7,287 nucleotides of DNA from Candidatus Iainarchaeum sp. (GTDB lineage Archaea > Iainarchaeota > Iainarchaeia > Iainarchaeales > UBA10191), in assembly GCA_013331925.1 (NCBI GenBank), contig DUFJ01000061.1, forward strand, positions 15,597-22,883. The letters are read 5' to 3'. The position numbers and the translations under genes are program-made. Positions 1-5,409 of this stretch are shown in pieces. Every line of letters begins with the position of its first letter. Position 1 is the stretch's first letter. The notes beneath the pieces were generated by a model, which made no database searches, was not told the origin of the DNA, and saw nothing but the letters and a program-made list of their open reading frames with translations.

Positions 1-641
1 CAAAAGCAAAAGTCAACGGAAAAATAGTTCCGCTGGATTATGCCCTGGAAAACGGGGACAGCGTTGAGATAATAACCTCGGAAAAGCAAGAGCCAAAAAG
101 GCAATGGCTAAGCTTTGTGAAAACAAGCAAGGCCTCGGCAAAAATAAGGCAGGCACTGCAGATACAAGTCAAGGAAAAAAAGCCAGAAAAAATAAAAAAA
201 GCCCAGGCAATAAAAGCGATAAGCATAACAAGCAGGCAGGACAAGGCGGTAAGGCTTGCAAAATGCTGCAAGCCAGTTCCGGGAGACGAGCTTACAGCAT
301 TCCTCACCACAAAAAGGAAAATTTCCGTGCACAGGGCAGACTGCGAAAACGCGCAAGCAAAAGATTTGAAAAAAGTCGAGGTTTCATGGAACGTGAAAGG
401 AAAGGAAAGCTTTGCAGTAGAGTTAAGGGTGCTGGCAAACGAAAGGCCAGGCCTGCTTTCAGAATTGCTGGAAGCTTTTGCAAAATTCCAAGCAAAGGTC
501 ACATCAGCAAACGCCAAAACAACGCTGAACAACAAGACAGAATGCAATTTCGAGATAGAGACAAAAAATCTCAAAGAGCTCGAAGAACTGCTCTCAAGGC
601 TAAAGGCAATCAAAGGCGTACAGCTAGTGGAAAGAACCTGA
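1..641 (+). CDS. RelA/SpoT homologue (long RSH), C-terminal part, 5' truncated
   Basis: The frame is open from the left edge (first full codon at position 3) to TGA at 639-641, giving 212 residues. It begins inside a TGS domain (VPLDYALENGDSVEIIT). A linker with the RSH signature WLSFVKTSKASAKIRQ follows, then the Cys-Cys segment CCKPVPGDE (CC at 264-269) with its SVHRADC partner, and a C-terminal ACT domain (FAVELRVLANERPGLLSELL). This order is that of the regulatory half of long RSH proteins, which make and hydrolyse the alarmone (p)ppGpp and sense stalled ribosomes. The catalytic hydrolase and synthetase domains would lie left of the window, so it cannot be said whether they are intact. 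Long RSH proteins are typical of bacteria and uncommon in archaea; here the neighbours are archaeal, which suggests transfer. The KaiC-like gene follows after 58 bp on the same strand. Family assignment is firm; which activities remain is unknown. Confidence 0.9.
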   Translation, partial: KAKVNGKIVPLDYALENGDSVEIITSEKQEPKRQWLSFVKTSKASAKIRQALQIQVKEKKPEKIKKAQAIKAISITSRQDKAVRLAKCCKPVPGDELTAFLTTKRKISVHRADCENAQAKDLKKVEVSWNVKGKESFAVELRVLANERPGLLSELLEAFAKFQAKVTSANAKTTLNNKTECNFEIETKNLKELEELLSRLKAIKGVQLVERT

Positions 642-655
642 CGCAAAAGCGAATG

Positions 656-664
656 CTTTTTAAA
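656..664 (+). promoter_or_regulatory. TATA-like box ahead of the KaiC-like gene
   Basis: CTTTTTAAA lies about 40 bp before the ATG at 700, in the gap after the RSH gene. Transcription would start near 686 and leave a leader of about 14 nt. That leader holds GTGA at 692-695, a short Shine-Dalgarno-like match 4 nt from the ATG. This suggests the ATPase gene can be transcribed separately from the RSH gene. No experiment supports it. Confidence 0.45.
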
Positions 665-699
665 CAGCAAAAAACATATTTCTCACAAGAAGTGAAAAA

Positions 700-1437
700 A
701 TGAACAGGGTGCCGACAGGAATTACAGGACTGGACGCTTTGATAGAGGGGGGAATTCCGGAAGGAAGAAGCCTCCTGGTAAGCGGAGGCACAGGAACAGG
801 CAAGACTATCTTTGGCCTGCAATATCTGTACTTTGGAGCGAAAAAATACAACGAGCCAGGAATTTACGTAACGCTTGACGAAAGGCCAGACCTCATAAGG
901 CAGGACATGATAAGGTTTGGCTGGGATTTAAGGAAGCTGGAAGACGAAAACATGCTGCAGATAATTGACGGAAGCCTGGCAAAACTAGGCCTTCCTTCAG
1001 AAGAACAATTCTCCCTCCCCTCAACAGGCTTTGACCTTGACAAGCTATTGCTTGAAATAATGAGAGTGGCAAAAAGGATCGGGGCAAAAAGGCTGGTGAT
1101 TGACTCGCTACCAGCTTTAGGGTTTAATTTCGACAACGAGAACGAGGCAAGAAAGGCGATACTAAAGCTAAGCTATTTACTGATGAAGACCGGAGTGACA
1201 AGCATTCTCACCTCGGAAATAGCAGAGGGAGAAAACAAGTTCGGAAGATACGGAGTTGAGGAATTCGTGGTGGATGGGGTAATAGTATTGCATTACATGG
1301 GAATTGGAACGCAAAGCAACAGGACAATGCACATCAGAAAAATGAGGGCAACAAAGCATTCAGAAGACCTGCACCCATTGCAGATTACAGACAAGGGAAT
1401 AGCGGTAAGGAAAGTGGAAGAAGAATACGAAGTTTAA
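700..1437 (+). CDS. KaiC/RadA-like RecA-superfamily ATPase
   Basis: 245 residues, ATG start with GTGA just upstream. The opening RVPTGITGLDALIEGGIPEG is the typical KaiC-domain start. Walker A is GGTGTGKT (residues 29-36). The paired acidic residues after strand 2 are D60-E61 in YVTLDERP, where KaiC has EE. Walker B is RLVIDS with D135. The conserved end SNRTMHIRKMRATKHSEDLHPLQI matches the KRR/KMR region of the family. One KaiC domain fills the protein, unlike the duplicated cyanobacterial clock protein. Archaea carry many such single-domain KaiC/RAD55-like ATPases; some are tied to signalling or motility, most have no known role. ATP binding is well supported; the client process is not visible. 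It sits 58 bp after the RSH gene and converges with minus-strand small genes. Confidence 0.9.
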   Translation: MNRVPTGITGLDALIEGGIPEGRSLLVSGGTGTGKTIFGLQYLYFGAKKYNEPGIYVTLDERPDLIRQDMIRFGWDLRKLEDENMLQIIDGSLAKLGLPSEEQFSLPSTGFDLDKLLLEIMRVAKRIGAKRLVIDSLPALGFNFDNENEARKAILKLSYLLMKTGVTSILTSEIAEGENKFGRYGVEEFVVDGVIVLHYMGIGTQSNRTMHIRKMRATKHSEDLHPLQITDKGIAVRKVEEEYEV

Positions 1438-1444
1438 AGCCGCT

Positions 1445-1552
1445 TTACTTTTTCTTAACTTTTGATTCGTCAAAAGCCCAGCGGGCTTTTTTCTTTCTGG
1501 CGCTTTTCTCCGTGGTATTGAAAGCTTTCAAAAAATCCTGCACAAAACCCAT
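1445..1552 (-). CDS. Possible 35-aa lysine-rich small protein
   Basis: A 35-codon frame from ATG at 1552 encodes MGFVQDFLKAFNTTEKSARK followed by a very basic end (KVKKK). A short amphipathic helix (FVQDFLKAF) precedes the charged half. Expression signals support it: a palindromic TATA-like GTTTTAAAAC at 1590-1599 would place the transcript start near 1569, and GGGGGTTG sits about 5 nt ahead of the ATG as a Shine-Dalgarno-like sequence. An upstream ATG at 1633 overlaps the stop of the membrane-protein gene (ATGA) and would give 62 residues, but the added residues look like no protein I know. Against the call: the frame is short, and a perfect 8-bp hairpin with a T-run lies inside it. Function unknown. 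Confidence 0.4.
   Translation of the reverse strand: MGFVQDFLKAFNTTEKSARKKKARWAFDESKVKKK
1472..1496 (+). terminator. Hairpin plus T-run after the KaiC-like gene
   Basis: AAAAGCCC (1472-1479) and GGGCTTTT (1483-1490) pair around an AGC loop and run into TTTTTTCTTT. It begins 35 bp after the KaiC-like stop. Archaeal termination mainly needs the T-tract; the hairpin is an extra feature. The same bases lie inside the possible 35-aa minus-strand ORF, so at most one of the two readings may be functional. Confidence 0.45.
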
Positions 1553-1589
1553 CCAACAACCCCCAATAATGCCAATATTGTGAAAACTT

Positions 1590-1599
1590 GTTTTAAAAC
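1590..1599 (-). promoter_or_regulatory. TATA-like palindrome ahead of the 35-aa ORF
   Basis: GTTTTAAAAC, a perfect 10-bp palindrome, lies with its centre about 42 bp before the ATG at 1552. A start near 1569 would give a leader of about 17 nt containing the G-rich Shine-Dalgarno-like stretch. Being symmetrical, it gives no direction by itself. Confidence 0.35.
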
Positions 1600-1629
1600 A
1601 TGCTGAAAAAATAGGGAAAGAAACAGCAA

Positions 1630-1884
1630 TCATTGCTTTTTTCTCGCAAATTGGAAAAGCAAGTGCTGGGCTTCAAAGTAAGAAAGCATTGAAAGTAGCA
1701 AGGCAAACAATGCAATAAAGTCAAGCTTTAAGGTACTGGCAAAGTCGCTTGCCAAAAGCATTAAAATCAGGGCAAAGGCAGAGATAAAAACAGTAATAAC
1801 TACTGCAATCGAGGACTTTTTCAAAAAATGCAGCAATTCTTTCTCGCTCTGCGGTTTTTCAAAAATCCCAAAAAATTTAGTCAT
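1630..1884 (-). CDS. Small membrane protein, two predicted membrane segments
   Basis: 84 residues from ATG at 1884, no family recognised. A short cytoplasmic-looking start (MTKFFGIFEKPQSEKELLHF, then LKK) is followed by a hydrophobic segment of about 24 residues (roughly 29-51, SSIAVVITVFISAFALILML). A short DFASTLKLDF loop leads to a second hydrophobic segment (about 58-69), and the protein ends in the basic ARKKQ. The hydrophobic blocks and charged ends fit a helical hairpin in the membrane with both ends inside. No clear Shine-Dalgarno sequence is present; an AT-rich TTAATTACTA at 1909-1918 on the minus strand lies about 30 bp upstream and could be a weak TATA box, giving a nearly leaderless message. 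Its stop overlaps an ATG (ATGA at 1630-1633) of the frame below it. Confidence 0.55.
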   Translation of the reverse strand: MTKFFGIFEKPQSEKELLHFLKKSSIAVVITVFISAFALILMLLASDFASTLKLDFIALFALLLSMLSYFEAQHLLFQFARKKQ

Positions 1885-1927
1885 GCTATCAGCAAGTCAG
1901 GAAAAAACTAGTAATTAAGAATTTGCC

Positions 1928-1941
1928 TAAAAAACCAAAAA
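1928..1941 (-). terminator. T-tracts after tRNA-Phe
   Basis: On the minus strand the tRNA 3' end is followed within 4 nt by TTTTT and then TTTTTT, separated by GG. T-tracts of this kind are the usual archaeal termination signal. Confidence 0.5.
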
Positions 1942-1944
1942 GAT

Positions 1945-2018
1945 TGGGAGTGGCGGGATTTGAACCCGCGCATATACGGTCTTCAGCCGTAGGCCTTACC
2001 GGGCTTGGCGACACTCCC
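1945..2018 (-). tRNA. tRNA-Phe (anticodon GAA)
   Basis: The minus strand folds as a complete cloverleaf. A perfect 7-bp acceptor pairs GGGAGTG with CACTCCC. The anticodon stem is TACGG/CCGTA with loop CTGAAGA, so U33 and anticodon GAA. The variable loop has 5 nt, and the T arm is GCGGG-TTCAAAT-CCCGC. The discriminator is A73 and no CCA is encoded. There is no intron. The D arm has three pairs (GCC/GGC) around a GG-containing loop. Body and acceptor differ from the usual euryarchaeal tRNA-Phe (GCCGCC start), but GAA with U33 and a short variable loop leaves no better identity. Its promoter is interlocked with that of the divergent NUDIX gene. Confidence 0.92.
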
Positions 2019-2050
2019 AGATTTAAAATTTATTGGACGGAAAGTATTTA
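2019..2050. promoter_or_regulatory. Interlocked divergent promoters: tRNA-Phe and NUDIX gene
   Basis: Only 32 bp separate tRNA-Phe (-) from the ATG at 2051 (+). ATTTAAAATTTA at 2021-2032 is a TATA box about 26 bp before the NUDIX ATG, predicting a leaderless message. On the minus strand TTAAATAC at 2044-2051 lies about 29 bp before tRNA G1. Each TATA box thus falls on or near the other gene's predicted start site, so the two initiation complexes could not easily sit there together. Confidence 0.5.
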
Positions 2051-2479
2051 ATGCAAAACGCTGAAACCAAAATTATAGTCTGTGTTATAAAATGCAAGGA
2101 AAAGTACCTTATCCTGAAAGGGGCGCCTTGGATGAAAACCTACCCGAATTTGTGGAGCATTGTTACCGGGAAAATAGAAGATAACGAAAGCCCTAGGCAA
2201 GCGGCTGAAAGAGAGATGGTTGAAGAGACTGGCCAAAAGCCAATAACGATTAAAGAAGGCAGGGTATTTGCCAATAAAATCAAAATTGGGGATTATCTAG
2301 TCCATACTTTCTTGTGCGAGATTGAAAGCGAGAAGATAAGGATTACCGGAGAGCACATTGCTTTCAAATGGGTAAAGCCTAATGAAATTTTTGACCACAA
2401 AACAATCCCTGAATTAGAGCAAGACTTCAAAGCTGCAGGCGTGGATGCTGGAAAGCCAGTGCAGCAAAAGCTTTTTTAA
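2051..2479 (+). CDS. NUDIX hydrolase
   Basis: 142 residues from ATG at 2051. The full NUDIX box is present at residues 40-61: G40, E46, then R54-E55 and E58-E59 in REMVEETG, matching GX5EX7REUXEEXG. The glutamates bind the divalent metal used to split nucleoside-diphosphate-linked substrates. The N-terminal strand IIVCVIKCKEKYLILKG and the C-terminal FKWVKPNEI segment fit the MutT-like fold. The substrate cannot be read from sequence: nucleotide clean-up, dinucleoside polyphosphates and ADP-ribose are all possible. A TTG at 2033 would add six residues, but the TATA box at 2021-2032 places transcription start close to 2051, so ATG is preferred. It converges with the tRNA-Lys gene, whose 3' end lies 13 bp beyond the stop. 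Confidence 0.9.
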   Translation: MQNAETKIIVCVIKCKEKYLILKGAPWMKTYPNLWSIVTGKIEDNESPRQAAEREMVEETGQKPITIKEGRVFANKIKIGDYLVHTFLCEIESEKIRITGEHIAFKWVKPNEIFDHKTIPELEQDFKAAGVDAGKPVQQKLF

Positions 2480-2483
2480 AACG

Positions 2484-2491
2484 GAAAAAAA
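2484..2491 (-). terminator. T-tract after tRNA-Lys
   Basis: The tRNA-Lys 3' end is followed on the minus strand by CGCTTTTTTTCCG and then another T-run, a standard archaeal termination signal. The tract lies in the short gap before the convergent NUDIX stop. Confidence 0.5.
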
Positions 2492-2528
2492 GCGAGCCCG
2501 GAGGGATTTGAACCCTCGACCATCGGAT

Positions 2529-2567
2529 CTCCACTCTTGGCAGACCTAGCTTAGAATTCACCAAGCT
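2529..2567 (-). other. tRNA-Lys intron 2 (39 nt, canonical 37/38 site)
   Basis: It follows A37 directly. The outer helix is the spliced anticodon stem CCGGA/TCCG, the 3' bulge is AG/A and the 5' bulge TA/A. The inner helix is CTTGGTG with TGCCAAG (one pair G-U). The central helix CTTT/GTGG is weak: one C-G, two U-G and a U-U mismatch. The geometry is right but the helix is relaxed. Position 37/38 is the commonest archaeal intron site. Confidence 0.75.
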
Positions 2568-2574
2568 TAAAAGT

Positions 2575-2607
2575 TTCACCCAAAGAAAGCCTTGAGGCAT
2601 TCTTTGA
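2575..2607 (-). other. tRNA-Lys intron 1 (33 nt, between positions 30 and 31)
   Basis: The sequence folds into a textbook bulge-helix-bulge. The central 4-bp helix is CACC (2613-2610) with GGTG (2580-2577). The 5' bulge is GGT (cut GG/T) and the 3' bulge AAA (cut AA/A). The inner stem is CAAAGAA/TTCTTTG, capped by GCC/GGC. The outer helix pairs AGAG of the D arm with CTTT of the anticodon loop. The predicted cuts restore a continuous anticodon stem. The position inside the 5' strand of that stem is non-canonical. Confidence 0.85.
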
Positions 2608-2792
2608 CCGGTGCTCTACCAAGCTGAGCTACGGGCCCGTACTTTTAATCCAGCAAAAAAACCTCCTTGAAGACTTGAGCATTCCTGCAAATAAAAAAGC
2701 GATGCAAAATCAGCAAAGTTTGGGTAAATCCCTTCTGTGCATTCAAAAAACCAATAATAGAAAAGCGTTAAGAAAGAATTAAAAAGCAAGCA

Positions 2793-4157
2793 TTATTTTC
2801 TTCTGGGTTTTCTTTTCAAAAGCTTGTGAGCGTGCTTTTTTGAAGGTTGGGGAATTTGGGGCTTTTGCTTTTGCAAATCCAAGGGAACAATCTCTTTAAC
2901 GCCAAGCATGAAAGGCTGCAAAGCTTTGGGAACTTTCACTGTTCCATCACTTGATTGGTGGTTTTCAAGGATTGCACGCAAGGCACGCGGAGCAGCGATT
3001 GCGGTAGCGTTCAAGGTGTGAACAAAAGCTTTTTCTGTTTGGGAAATCCTGTACTTGATGCCAGAACGCACAGCCTGATAAGAAGTGCAGTTGCTTAAGG
3101 AGTGGGTTTCAAAATACTTGCCTTCGCGAGGAGACCAGCACTCAATGTCGTACTTTTTTGCAGCAACAGTTCCGATGTCTCCAGTGCAGACATTAACTAC
3201 TCGGTAAGGAAGCTCAAGGCCTTGCACTATCTCTTCAGCATTCTTCAAAAGCCGCTCGTGCAATTTCCAGGAATCTTCAGGCTTGCAGAACACAAACTGC
3301 TCCACCTTGTCAAACTGGTGAAGCCTGAACAGGCCTCTCTCGTCAAGGCCGTGCTTTCCGATTTCCTTGCGGAAGTTTGTTGAAAACCCGGCGTAAAGCA
3401 ATGGCAGTTGATTAGAATCCAAAATTTCCTCAAAATGCAGCGCGTTAAGAGAGTGTTCAGCAGTTCCAATCAGGTAATGGTCTTCGCCCTCAATCTTGTA
3501 AATCACGCTTTCAAACTCCGAAAGGTCTAAAGCTCCAGAAAGCGGCTTCCTGCGGAGCAGAAAAGGCGGCTTAACAAAAGTAAAGCCTTTTTTTACAAGA
3601 TAGTGAATTGCATACTGGCTCAAGGCCTGCTCCATCAAGGCAAGCTCGTTCTTCAGGAAATAAAAACCCTCTCCGGAAATTTGCACTGCTTTTTCAAAAT
3701 CCGCTCCCCCAAGCCTTACAGCGAGCTGGCCGTGGTGTTGGATTTCAAAATCAGGCTTTGAAAGCTTTCCCCAAACTCGGATTACCTTGTTTTCTGTTTC
3801 GTCCTTTCCGAAAGGAACGCTCTCGTGCAAAAGGTTCGGGATTGCCATCAGCAAGGAAAGGCGCTTTTCATCAAGCTCGCGCATCCTGGCTTCAGAGCTC
3901 TTTATCTGCTCGGGAATTGCCCTGGCTTCATTGATTTTCTCCTGCGTTGCCTTGCCCTGCTTCACTAAGGCTTCAATTTCCTTAGAGATCAGATTGCGCA
4001 TCGAACGCAATTCATCAACCTTTTGCTTTAAAGAACGCCATTCCTTGTCAACTGAAAGCAAGGAGTCAAATCTTTCCAAAATTCCCTTGTCCTGCCTTTT
4101 TGCAAGGTTTGAGCGGACTTCCAGGGGATTTTGGCGGACAAAACTGATATCAAGCAT
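2793..4157 (-). CDS. serS: Seryl-tRNA synthetase
   Basis: 454 residues from ATG at 4157. This class II enzyme charges tRNA-Ser (and tRNA-Sec where present) with serine. Residues 1-105 form the N-terminal arm: MLDISFVRQNPLEVRSNLAK opens it, and a long heptad-rich coiled coil (about 35-100) grips the tRNA variable arm. The core carries the serine-binding GTAEHS (231-236). Motif 2 surrounds FRKEIG (262-267), followed by RLHQFDKVEQF. Motif 3 is ATAIAAPRALRAILENHQ with R391 and E398. It is the common (bacterial-type) form, not the rare methanogen form. After the usual end (about 425) there is a Gln/Pro-rich linker and a strongly basic tail, KKHAHKLLKRKPRRK (440-454), which is unusual. A TATA-like GTTTTTAAC at 4174-4182 predicts a leaderless or nearly leaderless message. 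Confidence 0.96.
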   Translation of the reverse strand: MLDISFVRQNPLEVRSNLAKRQDKGILERFDSLLSVDKEWRSLKQKVDELRSMRNLISKEIEALVKQGKATQEKINEARAIPEQIKSSEARMRELDEKRLSLLMAIPNLLHESVPFGKDETENKVIRVWGKLSKPDFEIQHHGQLAVRLGGADFEKAVQISGEGFYFLKNELALMEQALSQYAIHYLVKKGFTFVKPPFLLRRKPLSGALDLSEFESVIYKIEGEDHYLIGTAEHSLNALHFEEILDSNQLPLLYAGFSTNFRKEIGKHGLDERGLFRLHQFDKVEQFVFCKPEDSWKLHERLLKNAEEIVQGLELPYRVVNVCTGDIGTVAAKKYDIECWSPREGKYFETHSLSNCTSYQAVRSGIKYRISQTEKAFVHTLNATAIAAPRALRAILENHQSSDGTVKVPKALQPFMLGVKEIVPLDLQKQKPQIPQPSKKHAHKLLKRKPRRK

Positions 4158-4207
4158 GCAATCACTAAAAACGTGTTAAAAACATTACCAGAAAAAGGAT
4201 TAAAATA
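4158..4207. promoter_or_regulatory. Compact bidirectional promoter, serS / trm56
   Basis: The 50 bp between the two divergent ATGs holds one clear TATA-like block, GTTAAAAAC/GTTTTTAAC at 4174-4182. Its centre is about 29 bp from the trm56 ATG and about 22 bp from the serS ATG. The same AT element may therefore serve both directions, with both messages nearly leaderless. A second AT block, TTAAAATAA at 4200-4208, abuts the trm56 start. Confidence 0.5.
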
Positions 4208-4753
4208 ATGAACGCCAAGATTAGGGTTTTGCGCTTTGGACACAGGAAAAAAAGAGACATTAGAGTTACAAGCCACTGCGCTCTGGTAGCAAGGGCTTTT
4301 GGGGCCGAAGGGATAATAATTGACGGGGACAATGACGGAATAGCAGAGAATACCATTAAAAGAGTGAACGAAAGATTCGGGCAAGGAATAGAGGTAAGGC
4401 ATGCCGCGTGGAAAAAAACGCTAAAGGATTACAAAAAGAAAGGCTGGAAGATAGTGCACTTGACAATGTACGGGGAAGAATTAGGAAAAAGCCTCGGGAA
4501 AATAAGGAAGGAAAAGAAAATAATGATTTTTGTAGGAGCAGAAAAAGTGCCTGGAGAGGTTTACAAGCTTTCTGATTGGAATGTTTCAGTGACAAACCAG
4601 CCGCACTCTGAAATCGCAGCGCTCGCGGTCTTCATGCACGAGCTATTGAAAGGGAAGGAATTGGGCAAAAAGTTCAGGAAAGCAAAAGTAAGAATATTGC
4701 CAACAGCAAGAGGCAAAAAAGTGCAAAGGCTGGAAAAACAATTTCAGGTTTAA
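4208..4753 (+). CDS. tRNA (cytidine(56)-2'-O)-methyltransferase, Trm56
   Basis: 181 residues from ATG at 4208. Archaeal Trm56 is a SPOUT-class enzyme that methylates the ribose of C56 in the T loop of tRNAs using S-adenosylmethionine. The N-terminal VLRFGHRKKRDIRVTSHCAL (7-26) is the conserved signature, followed by ARAFGAEG. The VHLTMYGE segment (83-90) and the C-terminal knot (IFVGAEKVPGEVYKLSDWNV, then TNQPHSEIAALAVFMHEL) carry the cofactor-binding loops. Length is normal for the family. All three tRNAs in the window have the TTC T-loop core that contains its target C56. It leads a probable two-gene unit with tfe 42 bp downstream. The start is fixed by a TATA-like box about 29 bp upstream. 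Confidence 0.94.
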   Translation: MNAKIRVLRFGHRKKRDIRVTSHCALVARAFGAEGIIIDGDNDGIAENTIKRVNERFGQGIEVRHAAWKKTLKDYKKKGWKIVHLTMYGEELGKSLGKIRKEKKIMIFVGAEKVPGEVYKLSDWNVSVTNQPHSEIAALAVFMHELLKGKELGKKFRKAKVRILPTARGKKVQRLEKQFQV

Positions 4754-4757
4754 AAAA
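4748..4757 (+). promoter_or_regulatory. Possible internal TATA box ahead of tfe
   Basis: GTTTAAAAAA overlaps the trm56 stop codon. Initiation about 26 bp on, near 4779, would leave a leader of about 17 nt carrying the GGAG at 4787-4790. It may allow tfe to be transcribed apart from trm56. Confidence 0.35.
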
Positions 4758-4795
4758 TGCTCGCTTTAGAAAATTAGTAGGCAGAGGGAGCAGGC

Positions 4796-5326
4796 TTGAA
4801 AAAAGAAATCCTTGATTTAAACATAACGAAGGATTTTTTGGCTGGAATAGCAGGAAAGCACGCGCCAGAATTGGCAAAAATAATGGTTGAAAAAAACAAG
4901 GACCTTACAGACGAGGAGATAAGCAAAAAACTCCCATTGAAAATAACAGAGATAAGAACGATACTAAACCAGCTGCATTACAGGGGAATCGCCTGCTATA
5001 ACAAGGCCAAGACAAAAAGAAGCGGGTGGTACAACTACACCTGGAACATAAGGACAAAAAGAATAGCAGAATTGCTGCTTGAGAAAAAAGTAGAAGAGCA
5101 AGCAAAGATGGAAAAAAAGCAGGAGATGGAAAAGAATTACGAAATATTCGAGTGCGCAAACAGCTGCAGCCAGATGGTTTTTGAGATAGCCGCAGAATAC
5201 CAGTTCAAATGCCCTGAATGCGGAAAGCCAATGAACCTGGCAAACGGAAGAAAAATCAGCAAAGCAAGCAGCCAAAGGATTGAAAGCATAAAAAGAGAGA
5301 TAAGCGTGCTAAAAAAAGCAGTATAG
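4796..5326 (+). CDS. tfe: Transcription factor E (TFIIE-alpha homologue)
   Basis: 176 residues from a TTG at 4796; GGAG at 4787-4790 with 5-nt spacing supports it, and the next in-frame Met (residue 30) would cut into the winged-helix domain. Archaeal TFE helps RNA polymerase open promoters. Residues about 8-90 form the extended winged helix (ISKKLPLKITEIRTILNQLH, then the wing GWYNYTWNI). A charged helical linker follows (about 88-113). The zinc ribbon has C120-x3-C124 and C139-x2-C142, and a basic C-terminal helix ends the protein. The Cx3C first half should not be over-read; some archaeal TFEs appear to share it. Pairing with trm56 places a basal factor and a tRNA-modification gene in one likely transcript. 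Confidence 0.93.
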   Translation: MKKEILDLNITKDFLAGIAGKHAPELAKIMVEKNKDLTDEEISKKLPLKITEIRTILNQLHYRGIACYNKAKTKRSGWYNYTWNIRTKRIAELLLEKKVEEQAKMEKKQEMEKNYEIFECANSCSQMVFEIAAEYQFKCPECGKPMNLANGRKISKASSQRIESIKREISVLKKAV

Positions 5327-5409
5327 CAAAGGCGAAAACACACTATAATTAGGACAAAAGCGCGTTTTAGGAAAACAGCAGAAAAGACGCAAAAACAAGA
5401 AAAAAAGCA

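Larger units (their letters stand above)
2493..2638 (-). tRNA. tRNA-Lys (anticodon UUU) with two introns
   Basis: The gene spans 146 bp including the discriminator; removing 33 and 39 nt leaves a normal 74-nt tRNA. The acceptor pairs GGGCCCG with CGGGCTC (one G-U), the D stem is GCTC/GAGC, and the T arm is GAGGG-TTCAAAT-CCCTC. The discriminator is G73, and CCA is not encoded. After splicing the anticodon arm reads CCGGA-CUUUUAA-UCCGA, so U33, UUU and A37. Acceptor, G73 and anticodon all fit archaeal tRNA-Lys. One mismatch remains at the top of the anticodon stem (C27-A43). It lies 154 bp after serS on the same strand; a TATA-like GCTTTTTTAT at 2691-2700 could start it with a leader of about 30 nt. 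Confidence 0.9.

Noticed and set aside
104..703. Long lysine/arginine-rich frame overlapping the RSH gene on the same strand
   Set aside because: Its residues are a frameshift image of A-rich RSH codons; the RSH frame has clear TGS and ACT domains.
1445..1633. 62-aa version of the small minus-strand ORF, overlapping the membrane-protein stop
   Set aside because: The added N-terminal residues look non-protein-like, and the TATA and Shine-Dalgarno-like signals point to the inner ATG at 1552.
2661..2668. Strong Shine-Dalgarno-like AAGGAGGT on the minus strand between serS and tRNA-Lys
   Set aside because: No open frame follows; the only nearby start (TTG) meets a stop after three codons.
3787..4179. 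130-aa plus-strand frame over the start of serS
   Set aside because: It is the antisense image of the SerRS coiled-coil arm, with no signals of its own.
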